Part shown: positions 19,502 through 27,527 of the stretch, piece by piece
Numbering within the stretch: position 1 is the first letter of the stretch
Layout of the letters: each line of letters opens with the position of its first letter
NCBI GenBank assembly: GCA_018242725.1
Contig: JAFEBI010000015.1
Location: forward strand, 62,001-126,000
Length of the DNA: 64,000 nt
DNA from: Nitrospira sp.
GTDB lineage: Bacteria > Nitrospirota > Nitrospiria > Nitrospirales > Nitrospiraceae
Direction: 5' to 3'
Made by a program: the position numbers and the translations under genes
The notes under the pieces: generated by a model
Seen by the model: only the letters and a program-made list of their open reading frames with translations
Database searches by the model: none
What the model was told of the DNA's origin: nothing

Positions 19502-21076
19502 TCAATCCGGCACAAACCTGCCCAGCTCTCCCTCAATTACTACGGCAAACGCCTGAAGACGTTGGTCGACCGTGAATTCGGACTCACCGGGACCAACGAG
19601 CGCAGCCAACCTCACCAACGCTCCGTCGGTCCGACGTCTAGAAAACGCGTCCCACAATAAATACATCTTGACCAGATATTCGCTCGTGAGATTGCGGTCG
19701 CGTTGCTTGAACCAATACAAGACGATTTGCTTTTGATCCCCTTTCTGAATGACGGCACGATTGGCCTTCAGCGATCGCGTGGTCGAATCCGTGGCTGTTA
19801 ATTCCGCTTGCGTCAATGAGGTAATTTCCCATCCACCGCCGGGCAGACAGCTTTGAGGTGAATGAGCCGACTGTCCTTTCCGTTGTGACCGATAGTAGGC
19901 CGCATAGAAATTTACCTGCTGCTGGGGACTCAATCGATAATCAGCCAGAACATAATCATCAAACCGAAGGGTATCGATGTACTGCTGTTCGAGAGGAAAA
20001 GGCTGGCCACGCCATCCGTTGATCTGCATCGGGAAATCGACAAAGGTTGTTCGTGGAGGAGGAATTTCCTCACGATCCATAAGCAGAGTGCCAAGCACCG
20101 TACATGGTGCAAACAAAGCCACACTGCATAGATAGGCTGGGCCTGGAGAGAAGATTCGGTTGGGAAGAACGTTCACTTCGTCTTTCTCGACAGTCTCCCC
20201 TTCCTGATTCTGCCATTTCAAATACTCCCGCAACGATCTCCGTGGCGCCTCTGTTCCAAGTCTTCCTATCCACGCCATTTCGAAGATCAGCAACCCAAAA
20301 CTCACCATAAAAATGACCCATCCCTCAAAGAGATGGTAGAACCCCTCGGCTGCACCTTTCCCATAAAACTCGACCAACACACCGATCACGCCGATCCGGA
20401 AACCGTTGATCAGTATCGAGATGGGGATAGCAGAGAGCACTAAAAGAACTCGCTTCCACATCCTTTCCTTGAAGAGATACGCGCAGAGTAACGCAAGAGA
20501 TAGCAGGGGAAGCAGATAGCGGATCCCGCTGCAGGCTTCCACGACTTGCAGCTGAACCGGCCCTAAATCAATGACATTGCCGTCACGAAATGCCATCACC
20601 CCGACAAGTTGGAGGCAGCCGACGCCGAGCGATGAGGACCATAATTGAAGTTGACTGGACAAACTCGCATAAAAAAAAGTTGGCAGCGGAATCGCCGTCA
20701 GGAGATAGCCGAGAGGAAACGCAATCACTTTTGTCCCGCGAATTCCAAGAAGAGTCATCGCCAGTCCGACCAGCACAATCCATAAAGAAAGATGCAGAAC
20801 GAGAAAGAGCGTGGAAAGTTCACCGACCGCATAGAGAAGAAGACCAAAACTGATAACGGCCAAGCCCCACCATGATTGCTCTCTCGGCATGTGAGACAAC
20901 CGGTGTCGAGATTGCCAGATAAGAAACCCTGAAATGAGAGGTACGAACAATCCGTGACTGTAGTCCTCACTCCCAAACCAACGGCTGATCAGAAAGACAA
21001 GACTATCGGCATATAAATAAAGCAGGAATAAGACGATCAGGGCCGATGAAGCGAATAGAGCGCGTATGCTAGCCAT
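19502..21076 (-). CDS. xrtD: Exosortase fused to an EpsI domain (XrtD-like)
   Basis: Inner-membrane transpeptidase, 524 residues, that recognises C-terminal PEP-CTERM-type signals, cleaves them and probably transfers the protein to another molecule. Residues 1-290 carry about eight hydrophobic segments and the exosortase active-site set: Cys in VVEACSGIRYLLP (about 183), Arg in NGFRIGVIGVL and His in YHLFEGWVIF. Residues about 330-524 form an EpsI-type domain (INGWRGQPFPL, VNFYAAYYRSQRKGQ, HSPQSCLPGGGWEI). The only candidate substrate nearby ends in a VPLP-type signal, which fits XrtD, the class specific for VPLPA-CTERM proteins. Without a search, XrtA cannot be fully excluded. It is the first gene of the eight-gene export operon ending at 9466. 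Confidence 0.88.
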   Translation of the reverse strand: MASIRALFASSALIVLFLLYLYADSLVFLISRWFGSEDYSHGLFVPLISGFLIWQSRHRLSHMPREQSWWGLAVISFGLLLYAVGELSTLFLVLHLSLWIVLVGLAMTLLGIRGTKVIAFPLGYLLTAIPLPTFFYASLSSQLQLWSSSLGVGCLQLVGVMAFRDGNVIDLGPVQLQVVEACSGIRYLLPLLSLALLCAYLFKERMWKRVLLVLSAIPISILINGFRIGVIGVLVEFYGKGAAEGFYHLFEGWVIFMVSFGLLIFEMAWIGRLGTEAPRRSLREYLKWQNQEGETVEKDEVNVLPNRIFSPGPAYLCSVALFAPCTVLGTLLMDREEIPPPRTTFVDFPMQINGWRGQPFPLEQQYIDTLRFDDYVLADYRLSPQQQVNFYAAYYRSQRKGQSAHSPQSCLPGGGWEITSLTQAELTATDSTTRSLKANRAVIQKGDQKQIVLYWFKQRDRNLTSEYLVKMYLLWDAFSRRRTDGALVRLAALVGPGESEFTVDQRLQAFAVVIEGELGRFVPD

Positions 21077-21202
21077 AAGACAGCTTCACCCAACCAATAA
21101 TGAGGAATGGATCAAAGCAAGCGACGTCGATCCGAACAAGCGGGGCGAAACCTGATTGTCTATCGAAACCGTTACTCTGTCGATGGATTTCGGAGAAAGA
21201 AC

Positions 21203-21235
21203 GGGCTTGATACCTCTTGACGAGATACCAAGCCC
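21203..21235 (-). terminator. Stem-loop after the VPLPA-CTERM gene
   Basis: Arms GGGCTTGATACCTC (21203-21216) and GAGATACCAAGCCC (21222-21235) pair over 14 positions with two G-T wobbles and a five-base loop. On the minus strand it lies 25 bases after the VPLPA-CTERM stop and is followed by a pyrimidine-rich TTCTTTCTC. This fits a rho-independent terminator or attenuator limiting read-through from the substrate gene into the exosortase operon. Confidence 0.65.
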
Positions 21236-21260
21236 TACGGACCAGAAATGCGGCAGTTAC

Positions 21261-21944
21261 CTAGATCTTGGACGTGCGAAGATTTCTTAATCCTCCGGCT
21301 CCCAGTCCCACCAAAGAAATCAGCCCTGCGCCGAATAGTAGAACCGCCGTCGGCAGTGGCACGGCCGTCAGACTGCTGATCGACCCTATGTAAGCCCCTG
21401 GAACCCCCTCCGCATCCTCAAAAAGAAGTCGCCATCTGGCACTCCCACTATTCAGGCTGCCCAGACTTGGAGGGTCCTGTACGTTTAGATTCAACCCTCC
21501 CCCACTCTGATTAAGGCGAAGACCAAAACTGAACGGAGTGGATACCTTACCAAAAGCATCCTCCACTGAATCACCGCTAGCGGCAGTGACCAACTCCCAT
21601 TGGTCACCATTGCCACCACCAATCGAGATATTCTTGGAAATCGTGATGGCATTGCCTCCTGGCTTGAACGATGACGTATAGAGGTCGGCCCCATGATTAA
21701 AGCTCATCTTGAAGCTGTAATCCTTTACCGTGCCATTGTAGACACCACCACTCCCGACCGTCGAGCTATCATATTTAAACAATCCAGAAATGTGAATCGA
21801 GCCAGTAGTGTCACCGTCGAAATTACCGGCGAACGAGTAAGTCACCAGAGCTGCATGGGCTGCCGTAATCGGAACTGAAAAGGCACATACCCCAGCCGCC
21901 AGCAGAAGAAATCCTCTCCTCAACCATCGCTTCATAATCTGCAT
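21261..21944 (-). CDS. VPLPA-CTERM (PEP-CTERM-like) exported protein
   Basis: About 227 residues. An N-terminal signal peptide (WLRRGFLLLAAGVCAFSVP, cut near AAHA) and a C-terminal tripartite sorting signal frame a Gly/Ser/Asn-rich beta-type domain. The sorting signal is VPLPTAVLLFGAGLISLVGL followed by a basic end (RNLRTSKI). The last 35 residues are the part expected to be recognised and removed by the exosortase encoded next to it. The ATG at 21944 has GCAGGAG seven bases upstream, better than the longer frame to 21971. A stem-loop separates it from the exosortase gene. The function of the mature domain is unknown; it may be a matrix or surface protein laid down with the polysaccharide. 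Confidence 0.88.
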   Translation of the reverse strand: MQIMKRWLRRGFLLLAAGVCAFSVPITAAHAALVTYSFAGNFDGDTTGSIHISGLFKYDSSTVGSGGVYNGTVKDYSFKMSFNHGADLYTSSFKPGGNAITISKNISIGGGNGDQWELVTAASGDSVEDAFGKVSTPFSFGLRLNQSGGGLNLNVQDPPSLGSLNSGSARWRLLFEDAEGVPGAYIGSISSLTAVPLPTAVLLFGAGLISLVGLGAGGLRNLRTSKI

Positions 21945-22353
21945 ACCACAACTCCTGCTAAAGGTTGTCAAATACTTACTCTGTTAGGGAGACGTAGGAA
22001 TGGATAACTGACTAGCAAACATCAGGCCAACTCACAAAGTTCATATGTCTCTGAAAACAAAAGCAGCGGACGGATACCCATGATCATAACTGTGTGAATA
22101 TTCCTGCAAGAGCGTTCAAATATGTAACGGCGCTGAATCATAAGGCAAAGTTTTCCCATTATTCTGCACCTAGCCGAATACTCTGCTCCACACAGCAACG
22201 CCTTGCTACTGGCAATACAACCGCTGCACCCACAACAGTCATCCAACCAATCAGCACTGCTTGAGCCATCAGTCAATCACCATTGATTTGAATTCAAAGA
22301 TGCCATGGTAGCCCCATAAACAAATGCTGAATCGATGCCTCCCTGGCATAAAA
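21945..22353. other. Non-coding gap between VPLPA-CTERM gene and glycosyltransferase gene
   Basis: About 410 bases, more A+T-rich than the flanking genes. A short open frame at 22022-22276 on the minus strand has an odd Cys-rich composition, no convincing ribosome site and no family motif, so it is not called. The region probably contains the promoter of the VPLPA-CTERM gene and the end of the glycan-synthesis transcript, but no specific site could be assigned with confidence. Confidence 0.5.
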
Positions 22354-23616
22354 TCATTGAGCAGGAATCGACATCTCCGCCGTTTCAAAAGCGGACCGCC
22401 TGTGAACCATTTCAACCTCAGAGGCAAGTTTTCTGGCCAGAACGATGCGATCAAAATGTTCCATCACAAACTTTCTTCCATTCCTGCCCAATCGTTGACA
22501 CCGCTCCGTGTCGCGAGAAAGCTCCAATACACATGCAACCAGTTGATCAACATTTTCAGGCTCAATACAGATTCCAGCCTGAGCAGTCTGGAGCAAGTCC
22601 GCACTCTCTCCCTCTACGCCCAACACAATCGGTTTCGTCATAGCCAGGCTTTCAAATATCTTCGAGGGGATGACGGTTTTGAACAAATCAGACCTTTTGA
22701 GGAGAACAAGACTGATGTTTGATAGGGCCCAAAACTCCGGCATACGGCTTTTCGGTTGCTGATCAAGCATCATCACATTCTTAAGCCCCATTGCATCTCG
22801 CATCTGAACAAGCACTTGCCGTTCGGCTCCATCACCTACCATCAAGAAGACGATATTGGGGAAGCGACTCAACTGACGGGCGGCTTTTAAAATCGTCTCT
22901 AGATGGTGAGCCATGCCATGGGTCCCAAAGTATGACACGACAAACTTTCCCGTAAGTCCAAGTTCTTCGGCAAGCACGGGTGCGCCCTCAACTGGGCAAT
23001 ACTGAGCAAGATCCACACCATTCTTCACAACGGTAATCTTGTTTGCCTCGATACCCTTGCCGATCATGTACGTTTTGAACGAATCGGTCACAGGAACAAT
23101 GAGGGCTGCATTTCGATAGGCGAATTGCTCTATCCATTCCAGCGTCTTAATGACAGCCTGACTCTTGATAGCCCCCACGGCAACGATTGATTCCGGCCAG
23201 AGGTCACGGATCTCCAGCACCCACGGAATCTTCCTCATCTTGCCGACGAAGTAACCGGCGAGACCATTGAAGAATTGTGGTGATGTAGAGAAAACGACGT
23301 CTGCTTTCGGCAGAAAAAGAGAGAGCACAACCGCAGAGCACATGTACGAGATATAGTTCAGCGTTCGCTTGAAAAATCCTTCGTTCGCCGTCACGAAGGT
23401 CCAAACCCTAACTACATTGATTCCGTCTTTTGCTTCTCGCTGATAGATCCGATTGCGGTACCCTTTGTAGACTCGCCCCTGAGGATGATTTGGCGCACAG
23501 GTAACGATGGTCACACTATGTCCATCCTTCACCCATTGCCGACAATGTTCATAGGTTCTCGTCGCTGGCGCGTTCACCTCTGGTGGGAAGTAATGTGAAA
23601 GAAATAGAATTCGCAT
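22354..23616 (-). CDS. Family 4-type glycosyltransferase, WbuB-like
   Basis: A 420-residue cytoplasmic or membrane-associated GT-B sugar transferase for polysaccharide assembly. It starts MRILFLSHYFPPEVNAPATR, typical of WbuB/WcaI-like enzymes. Other motifs are VTCAPNHPQGRVYKGYRNR, PWVLEIRDLWPESIVAVG, ALIVPVTDSFK and VVKNGVDLAQYCP. The C-terminal nucleotide-binding half shows VVSYFGTHGMAHHLETILKAA, FLMVGDGAER and IPSKIFESLAMTKPIVLGVEG with the conserved E. The start at 23616 overlaps the 3' end of the heparinase-like gene by 68 bases, so expression is probably coupled. WbuB-like enzymes often transfer N-acetylated aminosugars; the exact donor is unknown. Confidence 0.9.
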   Translation of the reverse strand: MRILFLSHYFPPEVNAPATRTYEHCRQWVKDGHSVTIVTCAPNHPQGRVYKGYRNRIYQREAKDGINVVRVWTFVTANEGFFKRTLNYISYMCSAVVLSLFLPKADVVFSTSPQFFNGLAGYFVGKMRKIPWVLEIRDLWPESIVAVGAIKSQAVIKTLEWIEQFAYRNAALIVPVTDSFKTYMIGKGIEANKITVVKNGVDLAQYCPVEGAPVLAEELGLTGKFVVSYFGTHGMAHHLETILKAARQLSRFPNIVFLMVGDGAERQVLVQMRDAMGLKNVMMLDQQPKSRMPEFWALSNISLVLLKRSDLFKTVIPSKIFESLAMTKPIVLGVEGESADLLQTAQAGICIEPENVDQLVACVLELSRDTERCQRLGRNGRKFVMEHFDRIVLARKLASEVEMVHRRSAFETAEMSIPAQ

Positions 23617-25333
23617 TTCGGTGCGCCTCAACGGACAGGGCCCTCGATTTCTGGATTCGATAACTCAGCTGGAGAGGAACTTCTCCAGAACAAGACAACG
23701 CTATCACGGAATTCTTTGAGCTCAAACCAAACTCAGGGAAATAACACCCAGCCTCAACCATCGTCTGACAGTCACTCAACACCTCAATGGCTGCGATCAT
23801 CTCCCCACATCGTTCAACTCGAAAACTCTTCGCTCCCGATTGTACGATGGTGAAGTCAGGATGAATGTGGACAACACTTTCCATGTGATGAATTCCTGCT
23901 CCTGTCAATTCATCTGCGACAACCCATCTCCCCTGCGCATCATAAAATATACGTCTGCGATGAATCGGTTTCCCTGGTAATCTGCTATATCCATCATGAA
24001 CACCCTCAAAGAGAATCGCCCCTTCCTCCGTCCTGTCGATGCGACATCGGATTGGCTTTGCTCGTCGTCCTACTCGAAATACGCCCCAGATTTCAGATTG
24101 CTCTTCCCCATCGACGATGACGGTATTATGAGCTCTTGTACTTCGCGCATAGCTCCGTTCCTGACTTGGCTCATAATCAAACACCCCGCTATCAACGACA
24201 ACTCGCCGCCCATCAATCGCAAGCTCATAGCTCAGCATATCGCAATGAGCATGGCCTGGCTGGTAGTCAGGACCGATCGGCCCGCAGTCAATGATGGCCA
24301 TATCGTTTGCTTTACGACAGACATAATACCCACTCGACGAAAGCGCAGTGATCGTCAAGTTAGTTGATCGCTGTGGCAGCTTGTATCCAATTACTCTTTC
24401 AGCGTAGTCAAAGATCTCAGCCGGAGCGGGAGCGATACCGAATGCAGAATCGTTGAACAACGGAATATCGCCGTCAGGCATACAGATACGACTTAAGAAG
24501 TCCAGCGCCGTCGTTACCTTACTGGCAAACTCGCTCGTTATTTCATGTGAAATCACATCGGGTGAATTCTGCGTGAGATTCAAGACATCAAGATAATCGA
24601 CTACACAGATGGAGTGGTACATAGGACTTCGCTCGAAGTGTCCTCCATCGGCTAGAAACTGTTCTGTAAGTTCAGTCCGAAGAATCTCCAAGCCTTTTTG
24701 AAGCCACCGATCGGCATCAGTTCCTTGGAAATATATTCCAGCACAAAATAGCGCTACGCCATTCTTGAGATAGTGATTCGCTAAGATGTGGTATTCGATG
24801 TTCTGCTCCAGCCACAGAGATTGTTGGTAGAGACTTCGTGCCCACTCAAGTGGCGGCGATATGTCACTACGCTCTTCGACACGAGCAACCTTGGGCAACA
24901 GAAAAAACTTTATCCAATTCACAATCCTGAGTGATGCTGTATAGGGCTCCCAACCGTCTCCAGTCACAGGGGGATTGTGTTCAATCCAATCGGTGATGAG
25001 AAAACACTTATTCTCATAAGAACGCTGTGGATCATGAAGATAATCAAAATAATGCAGATTATAACGCCAGAGCTTCGGCATCTCCCTGCACCCCCAACTG
25101 ACATTCCTCTGTTCAACACGCTTGGACTGTCCAAGAAAACAGAAATGTGAATCGTCTCCGGTGGAATGATGCCCGATGATATCGGACATCATTGAACCCC
25201 CTACACGAAGGCTGGCCACAGCGGTTTTGGCTACGAACGGCAATTGCGGAAGGATTCTCCGGTAAAGAAAATATGCGACTTGTGAAGGACGGAGATACCC
25301 AAGCGTCCTGACATAGAGGCCTAGGTGCTTCAT
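23549..25333 (-). CDS. Heparinase II/III family protein
   Basis: About 594 residues. The N-terminal half is a helical toroid-like domain (LPKLWRYNLHYFDYL-like region, WEPYTASLRIVNWIKFF, NIEYHILANHYLKNGVALF, DGGHFERSPMYHSICVVDYL). The C-terminal half is a beta-rich heparinase II/III domain (IGPDYQPGHAHCDMLSYELAI, VVVDSGVFDYEPSQERSYAR, STRAHNTVIVDGEEQSE). The conserved His and Tyr positions expected of these polysaccharide lyases are present. No signal peptide is visible, so the place of action is unclear. Such genes commonly sit in Gram-negative exopolysaccharide clusters beside the bi-domain oxidoreductase, as here (13-base gap), and may edit or process acidic polymer. The ATG at 25333 is preferred over the upstream frame start at 25381, which overlaps the preceding gene. 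Confidence 0.88.
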   Translation of the reverse strand: MKHLGLYVRTLGYLRPSQVAYFLYRRILPQLPFVAKTAVASLRVGGSMMSDIIGHHSTGDDSHFCFLGQSKRVEQRNVSWGCREMPKLWRYNLHYFDYLHDPQRSYENKCFLITDWIEHNPPVTGDGWEPYTASLRIVNWIKFFLLPKVARVEERSDISPPLEWARSLYQQSLWLEQNIEYHILANHYLKNGVALFCAGIYFQGTDADRWLQKGLEILRTELTEQFLADGGHFERSPMYHSICVVDYLDVLNLTQNSPDVISHEITSEFASKVTTALDFLSRICMPDGDIPLFNDSAFGIAPAPAEIFDYAERVIGYKLPQRSTNLTITALSSSGYYVCRKANDMAIIDCGPIGPDYQPGHAHCDMLSYELAIDGRRVVVDSGVFDYEPSQERSYARSTRAHNTVIVDGEEQSEIWGVFRVGRRAKPIRCRIDRTEEGAILFEGVHDGYSRLPGKPIHRRRIFYDAQGRWVVADELTGAGIHHMESVVHIHPDFTIVQSGAKSFRVERCGEMIAAIEVLSDCQTMVEAGCYFPEFGLSSKNSVIALSCSGEVPLQLSYRIQKSRALSVEAHRNANSISFTLLPTRGERASDENL

Positions 25334-25346
25334 GCAGGGTAGGAGC

Positions 25347-27479
25347 TTATGCGAGAGAGTCCACGATGTCCAAGGTGACATGCGTCACCTCTACGAGTTC
25401 ATCCCAGGGAATTGGGGAGCAGGCGCCTCGACGAATGGCATCCACAAAAGCCGTGACACACGCCGTCTGTCCCTTGTCTTGACTCCACAGATCCATTTTT
25501 TGAAATCCTGGCCAGCCATAGCCGCGAAGTTTCCTGAAGTTATCCAACTGCAGCACCTTGCCACTACAAAACACCTCAAGCTGCTCTTTCGGAAATGATT
25601 TATGACCATTTGAGAAATAATGGACCGTACCAATCGATCTATCCGCAAACCGTAATGTGACTGTCACGTTGTCCTCGCCCGCAGACATAGCCTGGACGCC
25701 AACAATCGGCGACGCAGCGAGAAACCGAAGCAGGTCGACGAAATGGCATCCTTCACCAATGATCCGCCCTCCTCCGATCAGTCGGTCCTGAGTCCAGTGG
25801 TCACGAGGAATATGGCCCGCATTAATCGTCATGGAAAACGTCTTCGGTTCTGAGATTCCAGCAAGCAACTGTTTCATCCGCTGGATCTGTGGAGAAAACC
25901 GGCGATTGAATCCTACCATCACGAGAGGCGGCGATGTCTGCGACCTGAGGCAGTCTTCATAGATATGACACAGCGTCGTCAGTTCTTCTCTCGTAATTGC
26001 CAGCGGTTTTTCAACGAACACATGCTTGCCAGCCTTCAAGGCTTCGCCGGTGAATGTTGCATGGCTATCATGCCTGGTCGCGATGATGACAGTATTGTTG
26101 CCGGGAGACTCAATCACACAGCGGTTGTCGCTCGTGACTTCTAAAAATCCAAACTTACTACCGGCATGAGCGGCGCTCACACCAGTGCTGCTTGCAACCG
26201 TTCTGAAGGCGATTCCCGTCTTCTTAAAAGCCGGCAACAGAACTTGCGTGGCATAGTTTCCTGCGCCAATACACCCTACGACTGGTTCCGCAGAGGAGCG
26301 ATCCCCTGTGAGCGGCTCCTCGGAACGCAAGAGTGTTCGTCTCAGCAATCGACTCTGAGAAAGCACGTCAGGTTCCGGATATTGCAAAATAATTCCGAGC
26401 GAGGGAGATCGGCTCGAAATCAAATCGTAGGCGGTCGTAACCTGATCAAAAGGGATTCGATGCGAGATAAGTACATCTGCCTGAAGACGGCCGTCAGCCA
26501 ACATGTCGAGAACGGCCTCGAAATTACGTTGCTCCGTCCACCGAACGTACCCAATCGGATAGTCATGCCCATGGTCTTCATATTGGCTGTCGTATCGCCC
26601 GGGCCCATAGGAGCAGGAGACTTGAAAACTCAGTTCCTTTTCATAGAAGTCCGCACGAGACAGTTCCAATCCAGTCACCCCGACCAGCACAATACGACCT
26701 CGCTTCCGACACATTTGTGCTGCTTGATGGACCGGCTCATTACTTTTTGTAGAAGCTGTGATGATGACCGCATCCACCCCTCGCCTTCTCGAAAACACCA
26801 TTGCCGCCGCGAAAGGATCAGCTACCTGATTGAGATCGACCGTTTCGGCTCCCAGCTTTTGAGCCAGAGCCAACTTATTTTGGTCATAATCCAATCCCAA
26901 TACTCGACACCCATGCGCTTTCAATAGCTGAACGGTCATTAAGCCTATCAAGCCTAGTCCCGTCACAACTACAGCTTCACCCAGAGTCGGCTGGATGAGG
27001 CGGATACCCTGGAGTCCAATTGCACCAATTACGGTAAACGCCGCAGCCTCATCATTCACGGAATCTGGCACTTTCGCGCATAGATTTTTTGGAACACAGA
27101 CCACTTCTGCATGTTTGCCGTTGGATGCCACACGATCACCTACGGAAAATCCAGTCACCCCACGACCAACCTCGACCACCATCCCAACATTGCAATACCC
27201 CATGGGTAATGGCTGATCCAACTTGTTCCGGACGGCCTCAAGCGTAGGCAGGACTCCGTCTGTCTTAATTTTATCCAGCACCATGCGCACTTTTTCCGGC
27301 TGCTGGCGCGCCTTATCAAGCAGATTGGCCTTGCCGAACTCAACGAGCATACGCTCGGTGCCGGCCGATACCAGAGTGGAGGACGAACGAATCAATAGGT
27401 GCCCTGGACGGCAACGCGGACTAGGAATCTCAGCAAGTTCCGTAGACCCCGTCTGCAAACTTTGAAGAACCTGCCTCAT
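25347..27479 (-). CDS. Bi-domain oxidoreductase: zinc-type dehydrogenase plus Gfo/Idh/MocA
   Basis: A 710-residue two-domain enzyme. Residues about 1-370 resemble medium-chain dehydrogenases (STLVSAGTERMLVEFGKANL, PLPMGYCNVGMVVEVG, GDRVASNGKHAEVV, and the nucleotide-binding AVVVTGLGLIGLMTVQLLKA). Residues about 400-710 are a Gfo/Idh/MocA domain (VVGCIGAGNYATQVLLPAFK, NTVIIATRHDSHATF, GKHVFVEKPLAIT with the catalytic-type Lys, GGGRIIGEGCHFVDLLRFL). Fused proteins of this type are found in exopolysaccharide and O-antigen loci and are thought to modify nucleotide sugars, possibly to uronic or keto-sugars. Zinc-ligand residues of classical alcohol dehydrogenases are not obvious. It lies between a second Gfo/Idh gene and the heparinase-like gene. 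Confidence 0.88.
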   Translation of the reverse strand: MRQVLQSLQTGSTELAEIPSPRCRPGHLLIRSSSTLVSAGTERMLVEFGKANLLDKARQQPEKVRMVLDKIKTDGVLPTLEAVRNKLDQPLPMGYCNVGMVVEVGRGVTGFSVGDRVASNGKHAEVVCVPKNLCAKVPDSVNDEAAAFTVIGAIGLQGIRLIQPTLGEAVVVTGLGLIGLMTVQLLKAHGCRVLGLDYDQNKLALAQKLGAETVDLNQVADPFAAAMVFSRRRGVDAVIITASTKSNEPVHQAAQMCRKRGRIVLVGVTGLELSRADFYEKELSFQVSCSYGPGRYDSQYEDHGHDYPIGYVRWTEQRNFEAVLDMLADGRLQADVLISHRIPFDQVTTAYDLISSRSPSLGIILQYPEPDVLSQSRLLRRTLLRSEEPLTGDRSSAEPVVGCIGAGNYATQVLLPAFKKTGIAFRTVASSTGVSAAHAGSKFGFLEVTSDNRCVIESPGNNTVIIATRHDSHATFTGEALKAGKHVFVEKPLAITREELTTLCHIYEDCLRSQTSPPLVMVGFNRRFSPQIQRMKQLLAGISEPKTFSMTINAGHIPRDHWTQDRLIGGGRIIGEGCHFVDLLRFLAASPIVGVQAMSAGEDNVTVTLRFADRSIGTVHYFSNGHKSFPKEQLEVFCSGKVLQLDNFRKLRGYGWPGFQKMDLWSQDKGQTACVTAFVDAIRRGACSPIPWDELVEVTHVTLDIVDSLA

Positions 27480-27527
27480 AGCTTCCTCATTGAACTATCA
27501 TAACAATCAGACCGTGAGACACCGGCT

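Noticed and set aside
22200-22245. Possible sigma-54 site TGGCAATACAACCGC
   Set aside because: The spacing fits, but it points to the plus strand where no gene follows, and the -12 part lacks the usual TT.
22022-22276. Minus-strand open frame of 84 codons, rich in Cys, between the VPLPA-CTERM and glycosyltransferase genes
   Set aside because: No ribosome site, odd composition, no recognisable motif; more likely chance in an A+T-rich gap.
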